Assembly: GCA_016716625.1 (NCBI GenBank)
Contig: JADJVJ010000001.1
Coordinates: forward strand, 1,550,001 to 1,614,000
DNA from: Nostocoides sp.
GTDB lineage: Bacteria; Actinomycetota; Actinomycetes; Actinomycetales; Dermatophilaceae
Length of the DNA: 64,000 nucleotides
Reading direction: 5' to 3'
Both the position numbers and the translations under genes were made by a program. A model generated the notes under the pieces. That model searched no databases, was not told the DNA's origin, and saw only the letters and a list, made by a program, of their open reading frames with translations. Shown here piece after piece: positions 54,962-62,776 of the stretch (position 1 is its first letter; every line of letters begins with the position of its first letter).

Positions 54962-56128
54962 TCAACTGCGCCGCGGCGACCAGGTCCGGGCCACACGGGC
55001 GGCCCGCTCGGTGAGATGACCCACCGGGTCGGCGAGCACCTCGCCGACGGTTCCGGGGTGCTCAGCGAGGGCGTAGCTGCCGGACAGACCGAGCGCCATG
55101 AGTTCGCGCCGACCCACGCAGGCCTCCCCGGCGAGCGCAACCGAGGGCACTCCAGCACCGAGAGCGGCCCCGGCGACTTCGGCCACCACCGAGCCGCGCA
55201 GCGCCTGCCCATCAAGGGTCCCGGTGCCGGTGACGACCAGGTCGTGGCGGGCGAGCGCCGCACCGAAGCCGGTGAGGCGGAGGACCTCCGGGGCCCCCGC
55301 GGCCCGGCGGGCGCCGAGGAGCATGAGGCCGTAGCCCAGGCCACCGCCGGCCCCGGCTCCGGGTTCCCGGTCCAGCCGACGCGGCATACCGGTGAGGAGG
55401 TCGACGCGCACCGGTCCCGCGCGGCGGACGAGATCGGCGAAGTGGCCAAGGGCCCCCTCGAGCGCCTGGGCAGTGGCCGGAGATGCCCCCCGGTCCGGGC
55501 TCTCCAGGGCGCTGGTCCCGGAGAGCCCGAGCAGGACGCCCTCACTGCGAGTGAGCACGACGAGGTCGGTGTCGGCGAACCTCGTGGCCACCTCCGCGAG
55601 TCCGGCCAGGGCATGGGCGGGTGCGGCGGCCAAAGCGGTCCCGCCTCGGGCCAGGTGCTCGGCGGGCCCGGCACCGAGGGCGCCCAACGCCCCGGCGCCG
55701 CCGTCGTTGGTGGCCAGGGAGTCAATGCCGACGACGATCCGGGTGGCGCCTTCGCTCAGGGCCGCGGCGATGAGCTCGCCGACCCCCCAACTGCTGGTGA
55801 GGGCAGGGTCGCGTTCGTCGGCGGCGAGCAGGTGAAGCCCGGCCGCTTGGGAGGCGTCGAGGTATGCCGTGCGCTGCCCGCCGGTCTCGGCGAGGAGCAC
55901 CTCGGCGGGCACCGGGCGAGAGAGCGGGTCGCTCACGGTGAGGGCGACGCTCCGGCCAGCGACGGCGGGGGCGAGCACATCGAGCAGGCCGGGTCCGCCA
56001 CTGCCCAACGGGTGGGTGTGGATTCGGTCATGCGGTGCGCCGACGGCCCACCCGGCGGCGATCGCGGCGGCCGCCTGGGTCGCACCGAGCGTCGCCCCGA
56101 ACGCCTCTGGGGCGATGAGAACACGCAC
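54962..56128 (-). CDS. Glycerate kinase
   Basis: Phosphorylates glycerate using ATP. The 388-aa type II (GlxK/GarK-like) protein shows the N-terminal RVLIAPEAFGATLGATQAA (usually DSFKG), VGIDSLATNDGGAGAL and DLVVTGTGTLDGQ blocks. Some residues differ from the classic signature (EAFGATL for DSFKGSL), so the substrate should be checked. The GTG at 56128 has TACCCT ending 6 bases upstream, overlapping the divergent nadA promoter. Confidence 0.82.
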   Translation of the reverse strand: MRVLIAPEAFGATLGATQAAAAIAAGWAVGAPHDRIHTHPLGSGGPGLLDVLAPAVAGRSVALTVSDPLSRPVPAEVLLAETGGQRTAYLDASQAAGLHLLAADERDPALTSSWGVGELIAAALSEGATRIVVGIDSLATNDGGAGALGALGAGPAEHLARGGTALAAAPAHALAGLAEVATRFADTDLVVLTRSEGVLLGLSGTSALESPDRGASPATAQALEGALGHFADLVRRAGPVRVDLLTGMPRRLDREPGAGAGGGLGYGLMLLGARRAAGAPEVLRLTGFGAALARHDLVVTGTGTLDGQALRGSVVAEVAGAALGAGVPSVALAGEACVGRRELMALGLSGSYALAEHPGTVGEVLADPVGHLTERAARVARTWSPRRS

Positions 56129-56134
56129 AGCGTC

Positions 56135-56155
56135 AGGGTAGTCGCACCCTACGAT
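56135..56155. promoter_or_regulatory. Back-to-back leaderless promoters of glycerate kinase and nadA
   Basis: The 33-bp gap between the two start codons holds a minus-strand TACCCT (56135-56140, 6 bases to the GTG) and a plus-strand TACGAT (56150-56155, 6 bases to the ATG). Neither gene has a ribosome site, and the two RNA polymerase footprints must overlap, so the promoters should interfere with each other. Confidence 0.5.
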
Positions 56156-56161
56156 CGGGGC

Positions 56162-57337
56162 ATGAGCACTGCACCCCTCCCCCTCCTCGTTCTTGGCTCG
56201 GGGCGTGATCTGCACACCGAGCGTGGCGTGGAGTGCCCGGGCGATCTACCGCCGAGCTCCGATCCCTCGCTCGTGGAACGCGCCCGGGCGGCCAAGGCGG
56301 CCCTTGGGGATTCGGTCTTCATTCTCGGCCACCACTACCAGCGCGATGAGGTCATCGAGTTCGCCGACGTCACCGGGGACTCCTTCAAGCTCGCGAAGGA
56401 GGCGGCGGCCCGACCCGCGGCGCCCTTCATCGTGTTCTGCGGGGTCCACTTCATGGCGGAATCGGCGGACATCCTCACCGCGGATACCCAAACGGTCATC
56501 CTCCCCGACCTCGCGGCGGGCTGCTCGATGGCGGACATGGCCGCCATCGACCAGGTCGAGGACTGCTGGGACGAACTCGCCGAGCTCGGCCTCGCCCAGT
56601 CCACGGTGCCGGTGACCTACATGAACTCCTCGGCCGCGATCAAGGCCTTCACTGGCCGCCGTGGTGGCACGATCTGCACCTCCTCCAATGCCAAGACGGC
56701 GTTGTCCTGGGCGCTGGAGCGTGCCGGGGAGGGCGGCAAGGTGCTCTTCCTCCCCGACCAGCACCTCGGCCGCAACACCTACGTGAATGACCTCCGGGGT
56801 GGGCTCGATGACTGTGTTGTCTGGGATCCGCACAAGCCCATGGGCGGGCTCACCATCGACGAGCTCCGATCGGCCACCATGATCCTCTGGCGCGGGCACT
56901 GCTCGGTGCACGGCCGGTTCTCGGTCGAGGCCGTGCAGGCCGCCCGCCGGGAGATTCCTGACGTCAAGATCATCGTTCACCCCGAATGCCGTCACGAGGT
57001 CGTCGAACTCGCCGACGAGGTCGGCTCCACGGAGCGAATCATCAAGACCATCGCGGCCGCCCCCGCAGGCACGGCCTGGGCGGTGGGCACCGAACTCAAC
57101 CTGGTGAGTCGACTGGCGCGGCAGTTCCCCGATCAGCGAATCGCCTTCTTGGAGAAGAACGTCTGTTACTGCTCGACGATGAACCGGATCGACCTGCCGC
57201 ATCTGGTGTGGGCGCTCGAGTCACTCGTCGACGGCATGGTCGTCAACCCGATCCGGGTGGATCCCGACGTGGCCCACCACGCCCGGGTGGCTTTGGATCA
57301 GATGCTTGCCCTGCCCGGCGAGACCCACAAGGACTGA
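56162..57337 (+). CDS. nadA: Quinolinate synthase
   Basis: 4Fe-4S enzyme condensing iminoaspartate with dihydroxyacetone phosphate in de novo NAD synthesis. The 391-aa long form contains ILGHHYQRDEVIEFAD, AGCSMADMA (cluster Cys), TICTSSNAKT, HPECRHEVVELAD and FLEKNVCYCSTMNRID. No NadB or NadC lies nearby within the window. A TACGAT box 6 bases before the ATG points to a leaderless mRNA. Confidence 0.94.
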   Translation: MSTAPLPLLVLGSGRDLHTERGVECPGDLPPSSDPSLVERARAAKAALGDSVFILGHHYQRDEVIEFADVTGDSFKLAKEAAARPAAPFIVFCGVHFMAESADILTADTQTVILPDLAAGCSMADMAAIDQVEDCWDELAELGLAQSTVPVTYMNSSAAIKAFTGRRGGTICTSSNAKTALSWALERAGEGGKVLFLPDQHLGRNTYVNDLRGGLDDCVVWDPHKPMGGLTIDELRSATMILWRGHCSVHGRFSVEAVQAARREIPDVKIIVHPECRHEVVELADEVGSTERIIKTIAAAPAGTAWAVGTELNLVSRLARQFPDQRIAFLEKNVCYCSTMNRIDLPHLVWALESLVDGMVVNPIRVDPDVAHHARVALDQMLALPGETHKD

Positions 57338-57368
57338 CCCCGCCTGCGCGCGCAGGAAAGGCTGCGGA

Positions 57369-58736
57369 TCAGCGCCGAGGCATGGCCCCGAGCCGAGCCA
57401 GCAGCACCGCCTCGGCGACGCAGGCCCGCTCGAACTCTGCCAGGTGCAGCGACTCATTCGCGCCGTGGGCCCGGGTGTCCGGGTCCTCCACCCCGGTGAC
57501 CAGGATCGCCGCGTCGGGGAACCGCTGCGCAAAGGCCGCGACGAACGGGATCGACCCGCCCACCCCGATGTCGACCGGTTCGACACCCCAGGCGTCGGTG
57601 AAGGCCGCCCGGGCCTCGTCGTAGATCGGCCCCGAAGCGTGCGCGGCGAACCCGTTGCCGCGGTCATCGAGGGTCACCGAGATCTGGGCACCCCAGGGGG
57701 CGTGTGCCTCCAGGTGAGCCTTGAGCAGCTCGAAAGCGTCCAGGTCGTGCTCATCCGGGGCGATCCGCATGGAGATCTTCGCCGAGGCCGCGGGAACGAG
57801 CGTGTTGGACGCGGTCGCCACCGACGGTGCATCGATGCCGATGGTGGTGATCGAGGGTCTCGTCCACAGCCGGGAGAGCAGGGAACCCTGAGTGCCGAGG
57901 ACCGCGACCCCGTCGAGCAGGCCGGACTCGGCGCGGAGCCGATCCTCCGAGTAGTCCAGGTCGGCGGCCTCGCCCGCACGCAGCCCGGCGACCGCGACAT
58001 TGCCCGCGTCGTCATGGAGCGAGGCGAGCAACCGGACCAGGGCGGTGAGCGCGTCCGGCACCGGGCCGCCGAACATCCCTGAGTGGATCCCATGGTCGAG
58101 GGTGCAGAGTGTGACCACGACCCGGATCATGCCGCGCAGGGTCGTGGTCAGCGCCGGCTCCCCGACCGCCCAGTTCGTCGAATCGGCGAGCACGATGGCG
58201 TCCGCTCGGAGCTTGTCGCCGTGCGCCGCGAGAATCGCCGGCAGGCTGTCCGAACCGATCTCCTCCTCGCCCTCGACGAAGACCGTCACCCCCACCGGAG
58301 GCCGGGAGTCGTGTGCCCGCAGAGCCGCGATGTGGGCCATGATCCCCGCCTTGTCGTCCGCGGCCCCCCGCCCGTAGAGCCGGCCGTCCCGCTCGGTGGG
58401 AGTGAACGGTTCGCTGTCCCACTCGCTCGCATCCCCCGGCGGCTGGACATCGTGATGGGCATAGAGCATGACTGTCGGAGCTCCTTGCGGGCCCGGCAGG
58501 GTCCCGATGACGGCCGGCCGGCCGCCCTCGCGGACGATCTCCACCCTGAGTCCCTCGGCCCGAAGCAGCGCCGCGGTGGCCTCGGCGGAGGCGTCGACAT
58601 GGGCCTGATCGAAGGCCCCGAGCGAGACGCTCGGGATCCGGGTGAGGGCTTCGAGATCGGCACGGATCCCAGGCATGAGGTCCGCTACTCGGGCGCGGAG
58701 GTGGGCAATCTGGTCGGCGGTGAGCGCGTCGGTCAC
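57369..58736 (-). CDS. M20-family dipeptidase
   Basis: Zinc-dependent dipeptidase/deacylase of 455 aa. Metal ligands are visible in YAHHDVQPPGD, GAADDKAGIMAHIAAL, GEEEIGSDSL and the C-terminal HLAEFE region. The dimerisation (lid) domain is inserted in the middle. Related actinobacterial proteins are annotated as dipeptidases, and the exact substrate is unknown. A TAGGGT box ends 7 bases before the GTG. Confidence 0.87.
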   Translation of the reverse strand: MTDALTADQIAHLRARVADLMPGIRADLEALTRIPSVSLGAFDQAHVDASAEATAALLRAEGLRVEIVREGGRPAVIGTLPGPQGAPTVMLYAHHDVQPPGDASEWDSEPFTPTERDGRLYGRGAADDKAGIMAHIAALRAHDSRPPVGVTVFVEGEEEIGSDSLPAILAAHGDKLRADAIVLADSTNWAVGEPALTTTLRGMIRVVVTLCTLDHGIHSGMFGGPVPDALTALVRLLASLHDDAGNVAVAGLRAGEAADLDYSEDRLRAESGLLDGVAVLGTQGSLLSRLWTRPSITTIGIDAPSVATASNTLVPAASAKISMRIAPDEHDLDAFELLKAHLEAHAPWGAQISVTLDDRGNGFAAHASGPIYDEARAAFTDAWGVEPVDIGVGGSIPFVAAFAQRFPDAAILVTGVEDPDTRAHGANESLHLAEFERACVAEAVLLARLGAMPRR

Positions 58737-58743
58737 ACGATCG

Positions 58744-58795
58744 ACCCTACCGACTTCGGTGCGCGCACGGCATACGCCCACCGAGCACCTAGAGT
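58744..58795. promoter_or_regulatory. Divergent leaderless promoters with a GTATGCCG word between
   Basis: Minus-strand TAGGGT (58744-58749) serves the M20 gene, and plus-strand TAGAGT (58790-58795) lies 7 bases before the DUF3043 GTG. The CACGGCATACGCC word (from 58766) lies between them in noncoding DNA. Confidence 0.4.
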
Positions 58796-58802
58796 GGGGG
58801 CC

Positions 58803-59378
58803 GTGTTCGGACGCAAGAAGACGTTGAATGAGCGGTCCGCCGAGGAGGCGCTGCACCCGGTGCGCGAGGGCGCCAAGAACCGGCCGACCCCCAAGCGGCG
58901 CGACCAAGAGGCCGCGCGCAAGCAGCCGCTCATCGTGACCGACCGCAAGCAGGCCAAGTCGGCCGCCCGCGCGCAGCGAGGTGAGCAGATGGCGCTACGG
59001 CGTCAGGCCATGATGACCGGCGACGACCGCTACCTGCCCGAGAGGGACAAGGGTCCGCGTCGGCGGTTCATCCGCGACTTCATCGACGCCCGCCGCAACC
59101 TCGCCGAGTTCATGCTCCCCATCATGGTCATCGTGCTCGCGATGAGTTTCGTGCGCACTCAGGCCGTGCTCCTCGCGGTGACCCTGGGCACCTACGGGAT
59201 CATCCTGATCTCATTCATCGACGGGTTCCTCATGTGGCGCAGACTCAAGGCCCGGCTCACCGAGAAGTTCGGCGGCCCGGTCAAGGGCGACGCGATGTAC
59301 GCCATCATGCGCACCTTCCAGATGCGCCGTACCCGGATGCCCAAGGTCCAGGTCGCCCGAGGTCAGTACCCGAGCTGA
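58803..59378 (+). CDS. DUF3043 membrane protein
   Basis: A 191-aa protein with a very basic N-terminal half (NRPTPKRRDQEAARKQPL is the family hallmark) and two adjacent membrane helices (EFMLPIMVIVLAMSFV and LLAVTLGTYGIILISFIDG), followed by a basic tail. Conserved in Actinobacteria; function unknown. GTG start with TAGAGT 7 bases upstream. Confidence 0.85.
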   Translation: MFGRKKTLNERSAEEALHPVREGAKNRPTPKRRDQEAARKQPLIVTDRKQAKSAARAQRGEQMALRRQAMMTGDDRYLPERDKGPRRRFIRDFIDARRNLAEFMLPIMVIVLAMSFVRTQAVLLAVTLGTYGIILISFIDGFLMWRRLKARLTEKFGGPVKGDAMYAIMRTFQMRRTRMPKVQVARGQYPS

Positions 59379-59412
59379 CCGGCCGTATGGCGGCCGCACC
59401 GCAGCGTTCGGC

Positions 59413-59628
59413 TCAGGGGGCCGGCTCCAGAGACATCGGCCCGTAAACCAGGACCCCATCCCGGTAGAGGCTCACCTGCGCCACCCCGGCATCGGCAAGC
59501 TCCCGCCAGGTCTCCCCGAACCAATTCTCCGCATCGGACTGGGTCGGGAACTCGCTTCGTGAGGTCGGCTCGCCGCTCACCTGCCCTCCGTCGGCTCCCT
59601 CGAAGCTCCAGGTCCACGCCTCGCTCAT
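59413..59628 (-). CDS. Small conserved hypothetical protein (71 aa)
   Basis: An acidic 71-aa protein with a WTWSFEGADG start and FPTQSDAENWFGETWRELAD in the middle, which looks like a short helix-strand domain. Not assigned to a named family. Its ATG overlaps the gcvT stop by 4 bases (ATGA), so it is translated with gcvT and may relate to glycine or folate metabolism only by position. Confidence 0.7.
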   Translation of the reverse strand: MSEAWTWSFEGADGGQVSGEPTSRSEFPTQSDAENWFGETWRELADAGVAQVSLYRDGVLVYGPMSLEPAP

Positions 59629-60725
59629 GACTCGCGGACCCCGACCTGGACGAACGGCGGCCGGGTGACCTGAGCCGGTACGCCCCGTCCGCGGACATCG
59701 ATGACGACCTCGTCGCCGAGGGCCACCGAACGATCGAGCAAGGCAAGCGCGATGCCCTGCTTGCGGGTCGGGGAGAACGTCCCAGAGGTCACTTCCCCGA
59801 CGACCTGGTCACCCACCTTGACCTCGCAGTGGGAGCGCGGGATGCCACGTCCGGTCACCACGAGCCCCCGCATGAGGCGCGAGGTCTTGGCGGCCCGCTG
59901 CTCCAGTAGCGCCTCCCGGCCCCAGAACTGCGGCTTGTCCCAGCCGACCGCCCAGGCCGCGGCGGCCATGACCGGGGTGATCTGCGGGCCCAGGTCGTTG
60001 CCGTGCAAGGGGTACCCCATTTCGGTGCGCAGGGTGTCCCGGGCGCCCAGGCCACACGGCATACCCCCGCGCTCGGCGACGGCGGCGGCAAGCCGGTCCC
60101 ACACCGAGGCGGCAACCTCCCAGGCGGGCACGATCTCGTACCCGCGTTCCCCGGTGTACCCGGTGCGGCAGACGATGACCGGCAGCCCCTCCCAGTCGAC
60201 CTCGACGAAACTCATGTAGTCGTGGTCCACCGGGAAACCGAGCGCCCGCAGCACCTCATCGGACTGTGGCCCCTGGACGGCGATGACGCCGTAGCGGTGG
60301 TGCAGGTTCTCCACGGTGATCCCCGCGGGTGCGGCTTCGGCGAGGAGCTCGACGACCCGGGTCGTGTTCGCGGCGTTGGGGATGAGGAAGACGTCATCGT
60401 CGGCCCGGACGTACTGAATGAGGTCGTCGACGACGCCCCCGTCCGCCGAACAACACATCGTGTACTGGGCCTGGCCGGGACCGATCTTGCGCAGGTCATT
60501 GGTGAGGCAGGCGTTGACGAAATCGACCGCCCCCGCCCCGCTCACTCGGGCCTTGCCGAGGTGGGAGACGTCGAAGATGCCGACCCGTTCGCGGACGGCG
60601 GTGTGCTCGGCGACGACGCCGCCGCCGGGGTACTCGATGGGCATCTCCCAGCCACCGAAGTCGGCCATTTTGGCGCCGAGAGCAACGTGACGGTCATGGA
60701 GCGGCGAGTGGAGGAGGTCGGTCAT
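59625..60725 (-). CDS. gcvT: Glycine cleavage system T protein (aminomethyltransferase)
   Basis: Releases ammonia from the aminomethyl-lipoyl H protein and loads tetrahydrofolate. The 366-aa protein has GAKMADFGGWEMPIEY, GIFDVSHLGKARVSG (folate-binding Asp), CRTGYTGERGYEI and the C-terminal barrel domain. The H and P proteins are not in the window, while lpd (a possible L protein) is 2 kb away. No glycine riboswitch found in the 70-bp upstream gap; TAGCGT ends 6 bases before the ATG. Confidence 0.94.
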   Translation of the reverse strand: MTDLLHSPLHDRHVALGAKMADFGGWEMPIEYPGGGVVAEHTAVRERVGIFDVSHLGKARVSGAGAVDFVNACLTNDLRKIGPGQAQYTMCCSADGGVVDDLIQYVRADDDVFLIPNAANTTRVVELLAEAAPAGITVENLHHRYGVIAVQGPQSDEVLRALGFPVDHDYMSFVEVDWEGLPVIVCRTGYTGERGYEIVPAWEVAASVWDRLAAAVAERGGMPCGLGARDTLRTEMGYPLHGNDLGPQITPVMAAAAWAVGWDKPQFWGREALLEQRAAKTSRLMRGLVVTGRGIPRSHCEVKVGDQVVGEVTSGTFSPTRKQGIALALLDRSVALGDEVVIDVRGRGVPAQVTRPPFVQVGVRES

Positions 60726-60731
60726 GTGGGC

Positions 60732-60737
60732 ACGCTA
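60732..60737 (-). promoter_or_regulatory. -10 box of a leaderless gcvT promoter
   Basis: TAGCGT on the minus strand with six bases to the ATG and no ribosome site. The 70-bp divergent gap shared with pepA has no riboswitch-like structure. Confidence 0.4.
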
Positions 60738-60795
60738 CCGCGACCGGCGCAGGTATCGTGCAGGACGTTATCGACCCCGACTCAGGAGCCTCTTT

Positions 60796-62310
60796 ATGCC
60801 GACCCTGTCCGTGACCACCCGATCCTCCGCGGAGATCGCCGCCGATGCCCTTGTCGTGGGTGCGCTGCGCGGTTCCGACGGGCCCGAGCTCGCGCCGGGT
60901 CACGGGTTGCCGCGCCAGGCCGAGGTGCATCTGCAGGCGGTGCTCGCCGCGCTCGACGCCACTGGTGACCTCGGCGAGGTGCACCGGGTGGTGTCGGTTC
61001 CCGGCGTCCGGGCGACCACGGTGGTGGTCGCTGGGCTCTCCCGCTCCGAGGCCGCCGAACCGGACGCCGCGACCATCCGCCGGGCCGCGCAGTGCGCCGT
61101 GAAGAGCGTGGCGTCTAAGGCCGCAGTGGCGATCGCCCTGCCAGCGGGCGACCTCGCCCGCGTGGCCGCGGCCGCCGAGGGTGCGTATGCCGGGTGCTAC
61201 AGCTTCGTCAAGCCCACCCGATCCGCGCGAGGCCGCACCGCTGCCCTCACCGCGAGCGGCTCCCGAACCAAGATCACCGTGGTCTCCGGCGCCGGCCAGG
61301 CCAAGCCGGTCAAGGATGCCGTGGCCCGGGCCGCGGTGCTCGGTGCCGCCCAGGACTGGGTTCGTGACCTGGTCAACGCTCCGCCGAACCTGCTCTATCC
61401 GCAGTCGTTCACCGAGGCGGTGAAGTCGCGAGTGGCCGCCTCATCGGCCAAGGTGACCCTTTCGATCCTCGACGAGAAGGCTCTGGTCAAGGGCGGGTTC
61501 GGCGGCATTGTCGGAGTCGGCCAGGCCTCGAGCCGGCCACCCCGGATGGTGACCATGACCTACTCCCCGCAGGGCGCCCGCGGCTCGGTGGCCCTCGTCG
61601 GTAAGGGCATCACCTTCGACACCGGCGGGGTCAACCTCAAGCCGGTCACCGCCATGCTCGGGATGAAGGCCGATATGGCGGGCGCCGCGGCCGTGGCCGC
61701 AGCCGTCCTCGCCGCGGCCGAGCTGGGGCTGCCGATCACCGTTCGCGGCTACCTCTGCCTCGCCGAGAACATGCCCGGTGGACACGCCCAGCGACCCAAC
61801 GACGTCGTCATCATGCGCAACGGCACGAGCGTGGAGATCCTCGACACCGACGCCGAGGGCCGGATGGTGCTCGGCGACGGGCTCAGCCTGGCCGCCGAGG
61901 CACAGCCCGATGTCATCGTCGACATCGCCACCCTCACCGGCATCCAGCAGATCGCCCTGGGTCGGATCGCCGCAGTCATGGGCAACGACGACGACTTCCG
62001 TGCCGACGTCCTCGACGCGGCCGCTACCGCGGGTGAGGACGCCTGGCCGATGCCGCTGCCCGAGCAGCTGCGCAGCAAACTCGACTCCCAGGTGGCCGAC
62101 CTCGCCCACAAGGGGGACCGTGACGGGGGCATGCTCACCGCGGCCATTTTCCTGCGCCATTTCGTGCCTCAGGGTGTGCCGTGGGCGCACCTGGACATCG
62201 CCGGTCCGGCCTTCAACGACACCCCCGGGCCCTACGGCGAGGGCCGCGGCGCGACGGCATACGGGGTGGCCACGCTGTTGCGGCTGCTCGAGGCCCGCGC
62301 CCGCGCCTAG
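60796..62310 (+). CDS. pepA: Leucyl aminopeptidase (M17)
   Basis: Two-metal cytosolic aminopeptidase. The 504-aa sequence has an N-terminal macro-like domain and a catalytic domain with LVGKGITFDTGGVNLKP, MKADMAGAA, and DTDAEGRMVLGDGL; the Lys and Arg of the active site are present. A normal AGGAG ribosome site lies about 10 bases before the ATG, unlike many neighbours. Corresponds by position to M. tuberculosis pepB (Rv2213). Confidence 0.94.
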   Translation: MPTLSVTTRSSAEIAADALVVGALRGSDGPELAPGHGLPRQAEVHLQAVLAALDATGDLGEVHRVVSVPGVRATTVVVAGLSRSEAAEPDAATIRRAAQCAVKSVASKAAVAIALPAGDLARVAAAAEGAYAGCYSFVKPTRSARGRTAALTASGSRTKITVVSGAGQAKPVKDAVARAAVLGAAQDWVRDLVNAPPNLLYPQSFTEAVKSRVAASSAKVTLSILDEKALVKGGFGGIVGVGQASSRPPRMVTMTYSPQGARGSVALVGKGITFDTGGVNLKPVTAMLGMKADMAGAAAVAAAVLAAAELGLPITVRGYLCLAENMPGGHAQRPNDVVIMRNGTSVEILDTDAEGRMVLGDGLSLAAEAQPDVIVDIATLTGIQQIALGRIAAVMGNDDDFRADVLDAAATAGEDAWPMPLPEQLRSKLDSQVADLAHKGDRDGGMLTAAIFLRHFVPQGVPWAHLDIAGPAFNDTPGPYGEGRGATAYGVATLLRLLEARARA

Positions 62311-62320
62311 GTCCGGTCGC

Positions 62321-62647
62321 TCAGCGACGGCGCTGTCGGGCCGTCCACGCGCGCATCCGCGCGGGATATCCGGTCAGGTTCACGTCGTAGACCGGGATAC
62401 CGAGGCCCCGGGCCAGGTCGAAGGCCTCCGGGCGAGAGCGGAAGGCCCGCCGGGTCCATTCCCCGTCGTGGGCGATGAGGACCACCGTTGTTGCGGTGAC
62501 GTTGGTCGCCGGTTCGACGTACGCCTCCACTCCCCGACGGGAGGTGATGAAGTGCCGGAAATGGGCCGCCGACGCGGCCGGGTCGCTCACCGATTCGGAC
62601 CGCGACCGGGACGGGCCCTCGCCGCGAAGCCTGCTCCACCACGCCAT
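62321..62647 (-). CDS. Small conserved hypothetical protein (108 aa)
   Basis: A 108-aa basic protein starting MAWWSRLRGEGPSR and ending ARMRAWTARQRRR. A central region, VVLIAHDGEWTRRAFRSRPE then AFDLARGLGIPVYDV, has mixed alpha/beta character. It lies between pepA and lpd, as similar small proteins do in related actinobacteria. Some relatives carry an uninformative oxidoreductase label, and I see no cofactor motif. The ATG at 62647 is favoured over 62677 because it gives the MAWW start. Confidence 0.65.
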   Translation of the reverse strand: MAWWSRLRGEGPSRSRSESVSDPAASAAHFRHFITSRRGVEAYVEPATNVTATTVVLIAHDGEWTRRAFRSRPEAFDLARGLGIPVYDVNLTGYPARMRAWTARQRRR

Positions 62648-62723
62648 AGTCGCCCAGGGTAGACGGCAGGTGGGCACGAACGCTGAGCACAGGGTGAGCG
62701 GGACCTGTGAAGAGTGACAAGAT

Positions 62724-62745
62724 GGGTGTGCCCCACCTCACACCC
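62724..62745 (+). promoter_or_regulatory. Hairpin in the lpd upstream region
   Basis: GGGTGTG pairs with CACACCC (7 bp, 8-base loop), about 32 bases before the lpd start. It could be an operator or part of the 5' untranslated region. No known regulator motif matched. Confidence 0.3.
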
Positions 62746-62776
62746 GGCCCTCCCGCGACCGAATGGAGCAGTTCGC

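Noticed and set aside
60726..60795. Glycine riboswitch before gcvT
   Set aside because: The gap is only 70 bp, holds a simple promoter-like box and shows none of the glycine aptamer core.
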